64,000 nucleotides of DNA from Vitellaria paradoxa (lineage: Eukaryota > Streptophyta > Magnoliopsida > Ericales > Sapotaceae), in assembly GCA_019916065.1 (NCBI GenBank), contig CM034238.1, forward strand, positions 6,056,363 through 6,120,362. The letters are read 5' to 3'. The notes below the pieces were generated by a model that did not search any database, had not been told where the DNA came from, and was given only the letters and a program-made list of their open reading frames with translations. Both the position numbers and the translations under genes were made by a program. Position 1 is the stretch's first letter. Every line of letters begins with the position of its first letter. Below are positions 1-11,475 of the stretch, piece after piece.

Positions 1-2744
1 TCTTTGTTGCTATCTACCCACTCACTATAATCATTCTGAGACAATGACACACTACCTCAACTCACACACACACACACCATTGCTTCATTATTCATCCATA
101 TTGTTGAACAAACATTTGGTTAGCTCTGCCTAAAAAAAAAATCATAAGACTGCACCCTCTTTTCTTGTCATATCAACTTCCTTTATTTATTTATTTATTT
201 ATTTATTTTTTCTGGTTGATCTTTCATTCTTGTCGGTAACCTAATCTTTTGTTTCTTTATCACAGCTTACCATTGCTTTTTCTGCAGAGGTTGAAATTAA
301 GCTACCAAAAATTAGGCGCAAAGTGATGGAAAAGATGAGATAAACGGTTAAGATTTGGTCACTACGTACCCTTAACTTTCACATTCACACTTCAGCATCC
401 AAGGTCACTTTTAAGTCTTTTTTACTTAAGGGCACGTTTGTTTCCTGTTTTAATTGATCAGGATGGATTACGAGAAAGTAGGATATATCTTAAATATTCC
501 ATGCTTATGAAAGCTGACCCACCGCCTGCTAAATCAGCTGGGACGTACAATTATTGTTGCTTTCTCTTGTTAACTCTTGGAGGAACAAATTTCTAGTTGT
601 TTTTTAAGACATAAAAAAAAAAATATTTCCTTTTGTTTACCTCGTAGGCATCGACTTGGATCGATGTTTGGCCAGCCTTGTTTTCATAGTTCCAATGATA
701 GAGCTGAATGTTGGAAAACGAATCATTAAGGGTGTGTTTTAAATTAATTTAGAATTTGGTGAGCAAAAATTGAAAAAAAAGGAAGGAAAATATGGGAAAA
801 TTGTATAGAGGTCAAATGAATATTTTTATTGAGCGAATTAGAAAATATATAAAAATAAAATATATTAATTAATAAATTAATTTTTTAATTTAATTATTTT
901 AATTTCACAAGTCTCGTGCGCTTTTCTTTTTACTTTCCACCGTGGTGTATAAGCAGTTGGTTCTTTGATTTGGTTCCATAGTTGAACTTGGGTTTCGTTT
1001 GGAAATTAAAAAATTTAGAGATTAATTTGTATTAAAATATAAGAAAGTGAGAGTTATTTTATGTAATAATAGACCAAATATTCTAATAATTATTATCAAA
1101 GTAGTGATGTCATTATTTAAAATGATTTCAAATAATTACTTTTTTTTTACACTAATTACGAATCAATCATTTTAAACTACTCAAATAGATGATCAAATTT
1201 CAATATTAACTAATAAAATCATATTTTAGCAATTCTCCTTATATAATTACCACTAAATCTGTTGGTATTAAATTTTTAAATACAAATGCAATCGTAGTTA
1301 TAATATCAACAAATCAAGTATATCTAAGTATTAGCTATAGCGGACACAAAAAATTTTTAAAGAGGAAGATTGTTATATCTTTTTAGTAGAAATAATAAGA
1401 ATTTTATAGACAAATCTCAAAATTTTAAGATGTGTTTCGATCAACCTCCTTTGGTTTACTAATGTTTATCAAATATAGACGCAAATTGTAAATGAGCCAG
1501 ATTGAGTTTAATAGTAGGTTATTCAAACTTGATTTGAAAATCTCATCAAGTTTCAAAATTTGTTCAACTTATTAAGTTTTCAAGTCCATCTAAGAAGAGT
1601 TTTAGCTAAATAAAGTTTTGACTAACTTGACTATTTTACATGAATTAATATATACATTTTGTGGGGAATTTTTGATTTCTTTACTAGGAAGTGGGAATGT
1701 TAAAATTACCTATATCTAATATCTAATAGATACCCACTTCATTCGCCTCGTTTAGAGAGGATATGGGTATACTAATAACCATGATAAGGATGAGTATGAG
1801 AATTTTAAGATATTTCCTGAACAGAAACGAAGACGGGTATAGAGATTTTAAGGTGTTTCCAGAACGGGAACAAGGATAAGTATGACAATCTTCACTCTGT
1901 TCGGTACTCGTTTGAATACTTATTTATTAATTTATATACAATTTGAATATTTATTTAATATATATGGAATATATTAATATTTATATAATATATAATTTAT
2001 AGTTGTTGTTATGTTTGGTAAGTAAACGGGGACAGGACGAAAAATCTGTTACCTAGAGGGGATGGGTGTGGAAAAAATTTTTACCTTCGAAATAGGGATA
2101 GAGAAGGGTTTTGCTAAATGAGAATAAAAACGAGAACAAAAAAAATTATACTTGCTCCATTGACATCCCAACTAAGAAGATTACAATCTGGAGAAGTAGA
2201 TAGAAATGGTTGGGCATGAAAGGGACATGAATTGCAAAGTGCAGATAGGTCTTTCCTGTTTGAGGAAAATGGGAATGCAAGGACACTGATGATGAGTGTG
2301 GGTTGATTTGGAGTTTGGGGAGTGAGCATGACTAAAGAGAAGCATGATATTAGGTTACTTCTTCTTTCCTCCAATTGCAACCCCATTTAGTGGTTTGCTA
2401 GTGAAAGTGGCTGCAGAATGCTTTGAGGTCACTGAAACTACCCAGTGTTCTTCTCATTATATATCTCCACTGTGGGCTCCTTTATTTATTTTTGGTATAT
2501 ATGCACATAAAAATGGCAACCCAGTATATACATACATACATACCTACATATTTTTTTTTTTCTAGTTATATACACATCATTGATATCAATGCTACTATAA
2601 TTGGTGAAGTTTTATTTATTTATTTATTTAATATGCTTAAGCAATAAAAATTATTTGTATCTTTTAAGTAATAAAGACCTGAAGTGATTCAAGAAATTAT
2701 ATATAAATATTCAACTTTGAGCAATTTGGTAACTCGCTTGCATG

Positions 2745-2747
<3 letters not shown>

Positions 2748-2775
<28 letters not shown>
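2748..2775. repeat. (AT)n microsatellite
   Basis: An uninterrupted AT dinucleotide run of about 28 bases in intergenic DNA. Confidence 0.9.
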
Positions 2776-2779
<4 letters not shown>

Positions 2780-3775
2780 TTGATTTATTCATTAATTCGT
2801 TTAAATTGGTTGATTGAGGATGCACCTAATTTAAGAATAGCATATCCGGATAGATTTTGGCATTGCTTCTGCATAAATATATAGTTATATTAACATTTTA
2901 CATTCTTTTATTACTTTAAATAGTCCTCACTATCAACTAATTCAAAAATTTTGTAAGGATGAAAGTGTAATTCAATTAATTTTTAATTTAGATAGTTCTC
3001 TTTAAAATAAATTGACATGTTTATTTTAATTTTTAAAATATAAATAATAGTATACTTTTAATAATACTTTATATATGAAAAAAATAGTCTTAAGCTGCAC
3101 TAGCAGTGTTAATTAAGTTTTATCAAATTTTACTAAATTTTGAATTTTTGAGTGTTTGATGTAGTATTCAAAATTTAAAAATTGTTGGTGTTTTTTTTTA
3201 GCACACCAAACTTAACCTTAATACCCTAAGTAAAATGTTACTTTACCTTGGACTTTCCCGTCACTGCAGAGTGGGAAGGATTACTATGTCCTAGCATAAA
3301 TTAATTCAAGTTATAAAAAAAAAAAATAAATTAACTATTTTTGTTTCAAATAAAATGAATCGAGATTGTTGGTTGGGGTCCACATCCATGGTGGGCCCTT
3401 GAAATTCTGTTGAACTCCCATTGGAAGAAACATTAATTGCTTTCCAATTACAAAAAAAAAAAAAAAAAAAAAAAAATTAATTGCTTTCCACTTCTAATCT
3501 TCGAACCAAATTGATGGTATAATTCTGTGGGAGGTACATTATTACGAGGAAAACAACAGCTTCGAAATATGTATATATTAGCAATTACTCGTACTTGTAG
3601 GCAAAAAATATAATTTAACGTGTAAGTAAGTAAGTTAAACTTAAATTTATAAAATAAAATTACATAACAAAATGTAACAATAACTTATAAAAATAAAAAT
3701 CATTAATCAAAAGAGATTTATAAAATTTTATTATTTGTCACAAATATTAGCACTTTTTTGATATATAAATTTAAA

Positions 3776-4044
3776 ATCTTTTATATAAAAGGTATTCAAA
3801 AAAATATGAAAAAAGTGAGAAAAATAAAAATAATCTTGGCCATCTAGCAAATTTAACAGTTAAAAATATCTCAAATTTGAAATTTTAAACTTTCTTATTA
3901 TACATATAACATCTTTTATATAAAAAGTATTTAAAAATATGGGATGAGTGAGGTAAAAAGAAAAATAATTTTAACCATTTAATAAATTCAATAGTTGAAA
4001 ATATATCAAATTTAAAACTTTAAACTTCCTTATTATATATATGA
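3776..4044. repeat. Two-copy tandem duplication, about 135-bp unit
   Basis: The segment from 3776 to about 3910 is repeated directly from 3911 to about 4044. Both copies open with ATCTTTTATATAAAA and end with a TTATTATA-rich stretch; they differ by scattered substitutions and small indels. The family is not recognised and there is no coding potential. Confidence 0.65.
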
Positions 4045-4280
4045 CGCATAGTGTAAAAGTGCATGTATTTAAAATTTAAGTTTTAAGTACATTAAAATTG
4101 TAATTTTAAATATTTAAATATATTTTTTAAATAAAAAATTTAGTTGACTTTGTCTAATAAGTATATATACATTATTTAACAATAATAAATAATAAAAATA
4201 AAATATAATTTGTATAATTTTACAAAATATAACATAAATATTTATTTAAATTTGAAATTTTAAATTCAAATGATGTGTTT

Positions 4281-4282
<2 letters not shown>

Positions 4283-4318
<36 letters not shown>
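4283..4318. repeat. (TA)n microsatellite
   Basis: A pure TA dinucleotide run of about 35 bases. Confidence 0.9.
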
Positions 4319-4321
<3 letters not shown>

Positions 4322-4580
4322 ATTTAAAATTTCAAATATTAAAATTTTAAATTTCAAATTCATTATGCCCCTCAGTGTTGCACCCCCTCCCCCAGCAACT
4401 GCAACCCCCTCTCTTCCCAGCGGGATCCACATAAAACAAATATCCCGTCAACTGACCTATTTTGTAATATAAATGAATCTTGTGCTTATAGTCACACGAG
4501 TTGACGTTAGTGAACTCATTCATCCTTTTCTCCTTCTCTCATTACTCCTCCGATGGACTTCCTTTATTATATAAATACTA

Positions 4581-4704
4581 GTGTGTTTTGGAGTGATAAA
4601 AGTGATATAACTTATAGGTTCATAATTCATGGACTGAAATAAAAAATAAATAATTTTTAAAAATTTTTAAATTTTTTAACAATTTTTAATAAATTAAACA
4701 CACC
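4581..4704. mobile_element. Small MITE (family with GTGTGTTTTGGAGTG ends)
   Basis: The element of about 124 bp starts GTGTGTTTTGGAGTGATAAA and ends in a TTAAACACACC-type inverted terminus. Related sequences occur at about 6945-7075, 9765-9896, 39543-39740 and 58512-58615, in both orientations, all sharing the GATAAA/GAGATAAAGTG core and an AATTCAT/ACTTATAA motif. That copy number in 64 kb marks a MITE. No target duplication was identified. Confidence 0.5.
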
Positions 4705-5974
4705 ATATATGTACGTAAATATAAATAGAACCGAATTATTAGGTAATTTTAATTATGATAACTATTGGTTTCTGGGCACTTCAACAAGTGGGCGACCCCC
4801 GTATGGCCCACAAATGAACCCCACCCCTCCACACCATGACACGTGGATGGCAATATATATACACATTCACACACACGTAGATGATATAAGCATGAAGTAT
4901 GATGATGATGACTTACTTCATCAAACATATACACCCTAACATGTACACGCGTATGTATACATATACATACACACACAACTTTGCACAAAATTTTCTTTAT
5001 GTAATAAAGGATATTTTGATATTTCTATGTTTTAAGTGATATGTCTAGAATTTTATATACATTTCTACACCAAAATGTATTAATAATGATATTATGTTAA
5101 TAGATAACTTGATAAATTTCTTTATTTTAATTTTAGACCCACAACTTTCAATAATTCATTATTTATACAATTTTTTTTGCACCACTTAATTTTCCACGTG
5201 CATAGATTATTATTATTTTTTTGAAACATGTATAACTATTAGTTAATGATACACATAAAATTGGGAAAATGTAAATTAGTAGGTAGAGTTATTAATCTAT
5301 TACTTTAAAATAGAAACAAATAACTCCTAAAAGTATTATTTAATTATAAAAGTACTTTATGATAACGTTATTATGTCATTTTTAGGGTCCATTTGGTTGT
5401 TAAAATTATAACAATTTTTGGTAATTTTTAAAGGTTACTTATTTGACAATTTTTAAATTTTAGTAACTTTTTGTACAACATAGTACTAAAAAAGTTATTA
5501 ATTTTTCACCGCATAATAAAAAATTATCAAATTTTATTGAACATGTTCAAAATTTCAATTAGTAATTTAATTACCACACTCAATTAGTAATTAATAAGAT
5601 TTAGAACTCAAATTTTAATTAGTGGTATTTAAAAAAAAAAACACTATTCAAGTAAGACGAGATGAATAGTATAGTCACTAGTTCGAGTTTTTTTAATTTC
5701 ATTGAAAGTTACCTGATCGTTAATTTTAAAATCTCATGAATTAATCGAGATGCACACAAATTATCCAGACATCCCAAGTATAGAAAAAAAAAAAAGGAAA
5801 GAGGAAAAAGTCATCATTTTGTTAGTGCTTGCATACTTAGGCATGAGTATACTTACATATTTATATATACACTTCTCACCAGGCTAACAAAACTCTAACT
5901 CTGAAGTATATATACTAGTGTTCCCTTAACATATACCCGCCGCCTTGGAACGCACCCAGCAATTTAAAATCACA

Positions 5975-5976
<2 letters not shown>

Positions 5977-6015
<39 letters not shown>
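5977..6015. repeat. (TA)n microsatellite in the NAC promoter
   Basis: An uninterrupted TA run of about 38 bases, ending about 80 bases before the proposed TATA box of the NAC gene and about 205 bases before its ATG. Its length is likely to vary between individuals. Confidence 0.9.
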
Positions 6016-6018
<3 letters not shown>

Positions 6019-6096
6019 CTGATTCAATGGTGAATGCACTGAATGGTGATCAAAACGCACCTTCGATCTCACGTCAGTTCACTCTCTCTATCTCCC

Positions 6097-6104
6097 TATA
6101 AATA
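6097..6104 (+). promoter_or_regulatory. TATA box of the XND1-like NAC gene
   Basis: TATAAATA sits in a pyrimidine-rich context about 118 bases before the ATG at 6222. Transcription would start near 6130, leaving a C-rich 5' UTR of about 90 bases. The placement fits a plant promoter. Confidence 0.6.
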
Positions 6105-6221
6105 TCATCTCCCCCCACAACCAAACCTTCAATATCACCACCGTTTTCAAACCCATCATTCTTCGCTTCTCCTTCAACATCGTCATCGTTATCATTCAAT
6201 TTTCTTTATATAAATATATAT

Positions 6222-7896
6222 ATGGGCGATAACAATGTCAACCTTCCGCCGGGATTCCGATTCTATCCGACGGACGAGGAGCTGGTCGTCCATTTCCTCC
6301 ACCGGAAGGCTGCTCTCTTGCCTTGCCATCCCGACGTCATCCCCGATCTCGATCTCTATCCTTATGATCCTTGGGAATTAGACGGTAATGCTTGCTTAGA
6401 CTTTTTACAACTTATATATATATATATATACACACACTTGTAAAGTCAACAAATTTTCTCTTCTTCTTCTTCTTTTTTTTTTCTGTTTTTTCTTTTTTGG
6501 TTATTTTAAGAGAAAAAAAAAATTGAAGGACCACCTAGGTAAATTTATAAAGGAAATCGTTACTCAGTTAGGGAAAAAAAAGTCTCTGAAATAATAATTA
6601 TATAATGAAATTAATATTTTTAATAAATTATTATTATTTTTTAAAAATAATTGGTTTATATACTTGTCAAATTGTTTTAGTAATTTTTCTTTTCAAGAGT
6701 GTTTTAGATGTATATTTCTAAGGCAGAATTTGGGAAGCAAAAAGTTATTTTTTTTGGTAATTAATTATTAAAAAAATTAATTCTTTTGGTATTTGGAAAG
6801 AAAAAAATTAATTTTTTATTTTTTTGATGTGACATTTTTATCTTTTATGATTTAAAAAAATTTAAAATATAAGAGAGTTAATTTAATTATTAGAAAAAAA
6901 TTAAAAAAATTAGGTTTCTTTCCAAATAAATTATTCAAACTCCATTAAATTTATTATAAATCTCTAAAACACTTTAAAAATTATTTATTTTTTATCTTCT
7001 TACATAAATTACGAATTCACTTACTTATTTTAATTTTTCTCAACATACCTTATCGCTTGAACTACACTCTAAGCGTAAGATCTTATTTAACTCACCGTTC
7101 ATTCAAGCGGGTCAACGTGGGACCCACGAGAAGGGAGTGGAAGAATACGACAGCGTGCTCCATGTTAACAAATTTTATACAGGGAAACACAAATACACTC
7201 TGCTTTTGTTTTTTTTTTTGCACTCTTTTTAATTGCGAGAAAAAATGGGGTGTGAGAAATGAAAAGTGAAGTGGATTTTGTATTTTCTTAAAAATAATAA
7301 TAAAAATTGGCCGACCCTATACGGAATGACACTTGCATACATATATATAAATATATACATATGTTTGAGTTTGTATGCAGGGAAAGCAATGGCAGAAGGG
7401 AACAAATGGTACTACTTTAGCCGGAAGACGCAGAACCGGGTTACAGGGAATGGGTATTGGAAATCACTAGGTGCAGATGAGCCAGTATTCAGCAGTAGCA
7501 GCAGCAAGAAAGTGGGTATGAAAAGATACTGTGTGTTCTATATGGGGGAAGCTCCGGGAGGGGTCAAAACCAATTGGGTAATGCAGGAGTACAGGCTTTC
7601 AGACTCCAGTTCTAGTAGCAGCAGCAGATCATCCAGACGACGAGGAAATTCTAAAGTAGTAAGTTATCATAAAAATTAATCCAAGTTAATTAATTATTCT
7701 TCTACCAAAATTTTTTATAATAATAATAATTATTATTTTGATATATATGTTATATATTCAGGACTATAGTAAATGGGTGTTATGTCGGGTGTACGAGCGA
7801 AGTAGTGAGGACGATGAAGATAGTACGGAGCTTTCAAGCTTGGATGAAGTGTTCTTGTCTTTCGATGATCTTGATGAAATTAGTTTGCCTAATTAG
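6222..7896 (+). CDS. XND1: NAC transcription factor, XND1/NAC104 type
   Basis: Three exons: 6222-6384, 7381-7658 and 7762-7896, giving 191 residues. The phases agree, donors are GTAATG and GTAAGT, and acceptors are GCAG and TCAG. The NAC domain opens with [19 protein letters not shown] (residues 8-26), followed by [19 protein letters not shown] in exon 1, then the KWYYFSRK and NGYWK motifs and a Ser-rich linker (about residues 125-140). Exon 3 encodes [12 protein letters not shown] and the acidic tail [17 protein letters not shown]. The short length, [12 protein letters not shown] and the C-terminal acidic motif are hallmarks of Arabidopsis XND1, a nuclear repressor of xylem vessel secondary-wall deposition and programmed death. 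Intron positions match the usual NAC three-exon layout. Intron 1 carries a MITE. The gene looks intact, and I am confident in the subgroup. Confidence 0.93.
6722..6935. mobile_element. MITE in NAC intron 1
   Basis: A block between AATTTGGGAAGCAAAAAG and the inverted-type end TTTCTTTCCAAATAAA within intron 1. Its middle (GACATTTTTATCTTTTATGATTT) resembles the MITE in TRM11 intron 4 at about 34268-34518, so the two appear to be one family. Exact ends and target duplication are uncertain. Confidence 0.45.
6945..7075. mobile_element. MITE copy, GTGTTTGGAGTG family, in NAC intron 1
   Basis: An inverted-orientation relative of the element at 4581-4704: it contains the TTATTTTTTATCTTCTTACA core and ends near GAACTACACTCTAAG. 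It lies wholly within intron 1 of the NAC gene. Boundaries are approximate. Confidence 0.4.
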
Positions 7897-9016
7897 ATCC
7901 AATCTAAACTGGGTTTTTTTTTTTGGGGGGGGGGGGGAGTAGTGCTCTTTATTCTTATGCAGGAAGCATTGTACTATCGTTGTTGTCACTGGCAAATGTT
8001 GTTAGAGAAATATATATATATATATATATATAATATTTTAAACTGAATTTGGGTGTACATCTTGAATTATTAATTTTTGCACGTACGTGGAAATCTTATA
8101 CATATCTTATGCGTTTCAAAGCAATTAATCGTATTGAAGACAAAAAGTGTAAAACAAGGAACAACGTAAGCAATACAATCCAAGATTCCAAGCCAAAAAG
8201 CCACATGTATTCTGTAATCATGCGAGACATTACACTATTAATCATGTGAGACACTAGTCCATTGTTGTTGCCAGAACTCTGCACTAACCAACAAAAATTC
8301 GCTGAGACTGCAATTTGGACTGAAATCACCAACCGCACATGCATATATAAGAAGATAAAAGTCGGTTTCCTGCAACAACTGCAGAGATTATTTTTATTAT
8401 TAAAATGACTTTAACTCCCCGACTCTCTTCAAGATGACGCAATAATATATCTATTTTTTAATAATTAACTTGGGAATCCATGCAATATTATTTATTAATA
8501 TAAATATATATAAATAAATATGATATAAATAATAAGATATTGTGCGTCATTAATTTTTTTTGGATGGAGTACGAAAAAACAGTCAAAGTAAGAGATCAGA
8601 AAAAAGTACTCAACCAAAGGTCCTCCAACAATCTAATCAGTCAAATGTTAGAGATAATTGCATAGAGAGAGAGAGTTTTGTGAGTAATAATGCGCATACC
8701 TTTACATTTAATAATTCCAACTATATATTATAAACTAAGAAAAAGTAAAAGTTAGTAGAATGTAAATTTGAGCGTAATATTCTATTAATCTTATTTACTT
8801 CTCATTTTTTTAGTAATCACAGTAACAATTAACAATTTATTTAATGCGTGTGAAATAATTTGCAAAGTAGTAAGTGACAAGTGATAATTTCAGAAAAAAT
8901 AATTGCCAGAACATTATGTCCCTACTGTTATAATAATAAACTAATTTAGTTATATTGTTACCATATAATTGAGATTAAAATGAACTTTAATTTACTCCTC
9001 CATTATGAAAAAAATA

Positions 9017-9243
9017 ACGCTACACTTGCACCTTATTATTTACACCCTTTTTACATCCCACTGGTCATGACGGGTCATGATCAGTGTATTCTACTTAAAA
9101 TCATCACAGCCGTTAAATGTCACATTCTACGTGTAGCTGTGATGATTTTGAGTAAATTATATTGGTCATGACCCGTCATAACTAGTGGGGTGTAAGAAGA
9201 GTGTAAACAAAATGATGTAAACAAAAGGGTGTAAGTGTAGCAT
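9017..9243. mobile_element. MITE with GCTACACTTGCACC inverted termini
   Basis: The left end reads AACGCTACACTTGCACC and the right end is its near inverse (GGTGTAAGTGTAGCATT). Inside, CATCCCACTGGTCATGACGG pairs with an inverse copy around 9163-9190, and ATCATCACAGC pairs with GCTGTGATGAT, so nearly the whole 227 bp folds into a hairpin. I could not find a clean target duplication, so the superfamily is open. Confidence 0.65.
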
Positions 9244-9764
9244 TACTTTTATGAAAATATGTTTGTAAGATTGAGGAAGTATGTACGGGGAACTAAATTA
9301 ATGGGATCGGTAAGATTTATAATTGGAATTGTGCCATGTGTATAAGTTATATATATATATATATATATATATGATACCAACAGATATATAGTAATTCGGA
9401 CAATTATTGTCACAAGCAAAATGCTAGAATAGAAGTTTTATAACAATAACCGTTTTATATGTTTTGGTTAGATTGAATTACAAATTCTCAAATCGAAATT
9501 TTACGCAATTAAGGTAAGAAAAAAGGAGACATGCAAAACAATGATAAAAGCAATATATAAATTCAAGCCAAACCACGTCTTCTTGTGTAACAATATTGCA
9601 CTATTAATTGTTACCTCAGAAAAAAAATGGGGAAGAAAAAATTTCACAATACTTGACCTTTTACATATATTTTGGGCACCCTGAATTACCAACTGTCATA
9701 TGGAAATCTCATGCATTTAAGGCCACATATAGACACCTAGTGAGAGATATATATATATATATGC

Positions 9765-9896
9765 TGCATTTGATTTACTGATTTTCTTTAAAAATCTCTG
9801 AAAATATTTAAAAATTATTTACTTTTTATCTCACTACACGAATTATAAACTCATAACTTATTTCACTTTATCTCATTTTTACCACTTCAAACACAC
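9765..9896. mobile_element. MITE copy, GTGTTTGGAGTG family (inverse orientation)
   Basis: Carries ATTTACTTTTTATCTCACTAC and ends TTACCACTTCAAACACACTT, the inverse of the family termini seen at 4581 and 58512. Noncoding. Confidence 0.45.
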
Positions 9897-10751
9897 TTGA
9901 ACAGCAGTTTTGTGAGCCAGTGGTAAATTTTCTTGACATCTGTCTTCCTTTGGTAAATTTTCTTCTTATTCTATTGGCATGGTTTTTTTTTTTTTTTTTG
10001 AAGTCTTCGAACACATTAAAATTTGTTTGTCTTTTTGGTGGGACGGTGGCGACGTTGTGTCTAATTTCATTTTAGTTTCTTCTTAGTGTTTTGTTTTTAA
10101 ATTTATTTTATATTTTGCTTTTTTTTGTTTTTTATTTTTAATTTTTCTAAGACTTTCATATAGTAGGCCATTTTGATATTATCACGTGTATTTAGATTAT
10201 GTTTTAAACAAATTAGCTAATATCATATTTTTCATTTGTAGATAAAAAGTTTTTTTTGTTATTTTTTAGTGTTTGAATATTAAAAATTAGTTTTGCATTA
10301 AATGTTTAGTTATTGATTTAACTTAATATTGATTTGATATAACTGTCTCATATTTAAAAGTTATAGGTACTTGATTTTCTAATGAATATCCAATTATTCG
10401 ATGGATTAAGAGATAATAATTAATTAAAAATATCGATCGAGTATTCGTTTAGTCCGAATATTATTTTTACCTGACAACTTTGATATGATAAACAATATTC
10501 AATCTCAATCCGAATTGTTACCATCCTTAATACTACTCATATACAATATAATTTAAGCCAAGCCGCATGTGCTCTAAATAAAATGAATATTGAGTGAATC
10601 AAAATGGAGGAAACAGATGGGCTCTGCCTGTGGATTCAATCGAAGTGTCAGCAGATGGAGCCTTGATTTGTGGAAAATCTGTGCACTTAATGTTGGTGCT
10701 TTTGTGTGTTGGAGAGATTCTCACGTGGGGGGATTGGTGAGAGAAAGAGTG

Positions 10752-10798
10752 TATATAAATTAGAGGAGGGTGGGGATGGGATGGGATGGGATGGGAGG
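10752..10798 (+). promoter_or_regulatory. TATA box followed by a (GGGAT)n G-quadruplex-like run
   Basis: TATATAAAT at 10752-10760 is followed within 8 bases by a G-rich run (10768-10798) with at least five GGG blocks separated by AT. This is a textbook spacing for a TATA-driven start, and the run satisfies the common four-G-tract quadruplex pattern. No protein gene follows, so if it is a promoter the transcript would be noncoding or unknown. Confidence 0.35.
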
Positions 10799-11436
10799 TG
10801 AGACAGTGGAGGGGAGTGGAGCCCAACGAGCACTGCTAGGGGCTTTTGCTTGAGGCATTAATTTTAGCATTCCTTGCTAGTACAAAGTAGCCTTTTTAGG
10901 TTTCTTTTTTCTTTTTCTATCTACATTGATGGGGGTGTGTATTTGGTAGTTGTCTTGTGTCACAAAGCTAAGGAACCAAATCCCCCCCCTTTTTTTATAA
11001 TTTTTCTTTTTCTACGGGTGTGTGCTTAGCCAAGCATTTGGTCATGAGTGATGCAAGCACTCACCACAGTTTAATATATGTGTGTGTGTGTGTGTACCTC
11101 ATATATATAGCATGTGAATTTGTTTAATTGAACTTTTTTTTTTTTTGGAATTTGTTTAATTGAACTTTGATGTTGATTAATATTTGCATGTTCAAATTTC
11201 TTTGATTAATATCAATTCAATATCCACTATGATGATTATGTATCAAAATTAAAGACTTCATTTATTAGCACATATTTTCAAATAATGCATATTCCTAGTG
11301 CGTATAATAATATTACTATTTCATTGCTTAATTAGTTCGTTTGCACTTAGCACGGTAATCATCCCCCCCATTCACAAAAATATGAAATAGATCTATATGT
11401 ATATATGCAGCACTTGCATGAGAGAGAGAGCAAGAT

Positions 11437-11438
<2 letters not shown>

Positions 11439-11472
<34 letters not shown>
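11439..11472. repeat. (GA)n microsatellite
   Basis: A pure AG/GA run of more than 30 bases, with a shorter GA tract just before it. A second GA run lies at 11724-11746. Confidence 0.9.

Positions 11473-11475
<3 letters not shown>

Larger units (their letters stand above)
1..6096. other. Gene-free AT-rich intergenic region upstream of the NAC gene
   Basis: No open frame here is long or conserved enough to call a gene. The stretch is strongly AT-rich with poly-A/T runs (for example about 3451-3476), TA microsatellites and short repeats listed separately. Around 1740-2110 the sequence is richer in G and contains degraded GGGA/GGGT-type motifs, which suggests an old transposon remnant of unknown family. 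The last 200 bases or so before 6222 are the XND1-like promoter and 5' UTR. Confidence 0.6.
7897..10598. other. Intergenic DNA downstream of the NAC gene
   Basis: No gene is recognised. The region holds the 3' UTR of the NAC gene with a T-run/G-run at about 7914-7938, TA microsatellites at 8010-8033 and 9344-9372, two MITEs listed separately, and otherwise AT-rich unique sequence. Confidence 0.55.

Noticed and set aside
10720..10750. Inverse of GGGGGGATTGGTGAGA resembles the miR482/2118 pattern
   Set aside because: Only part of the miRNA matches and I found no partner strand forming a proper hairpin nearby.
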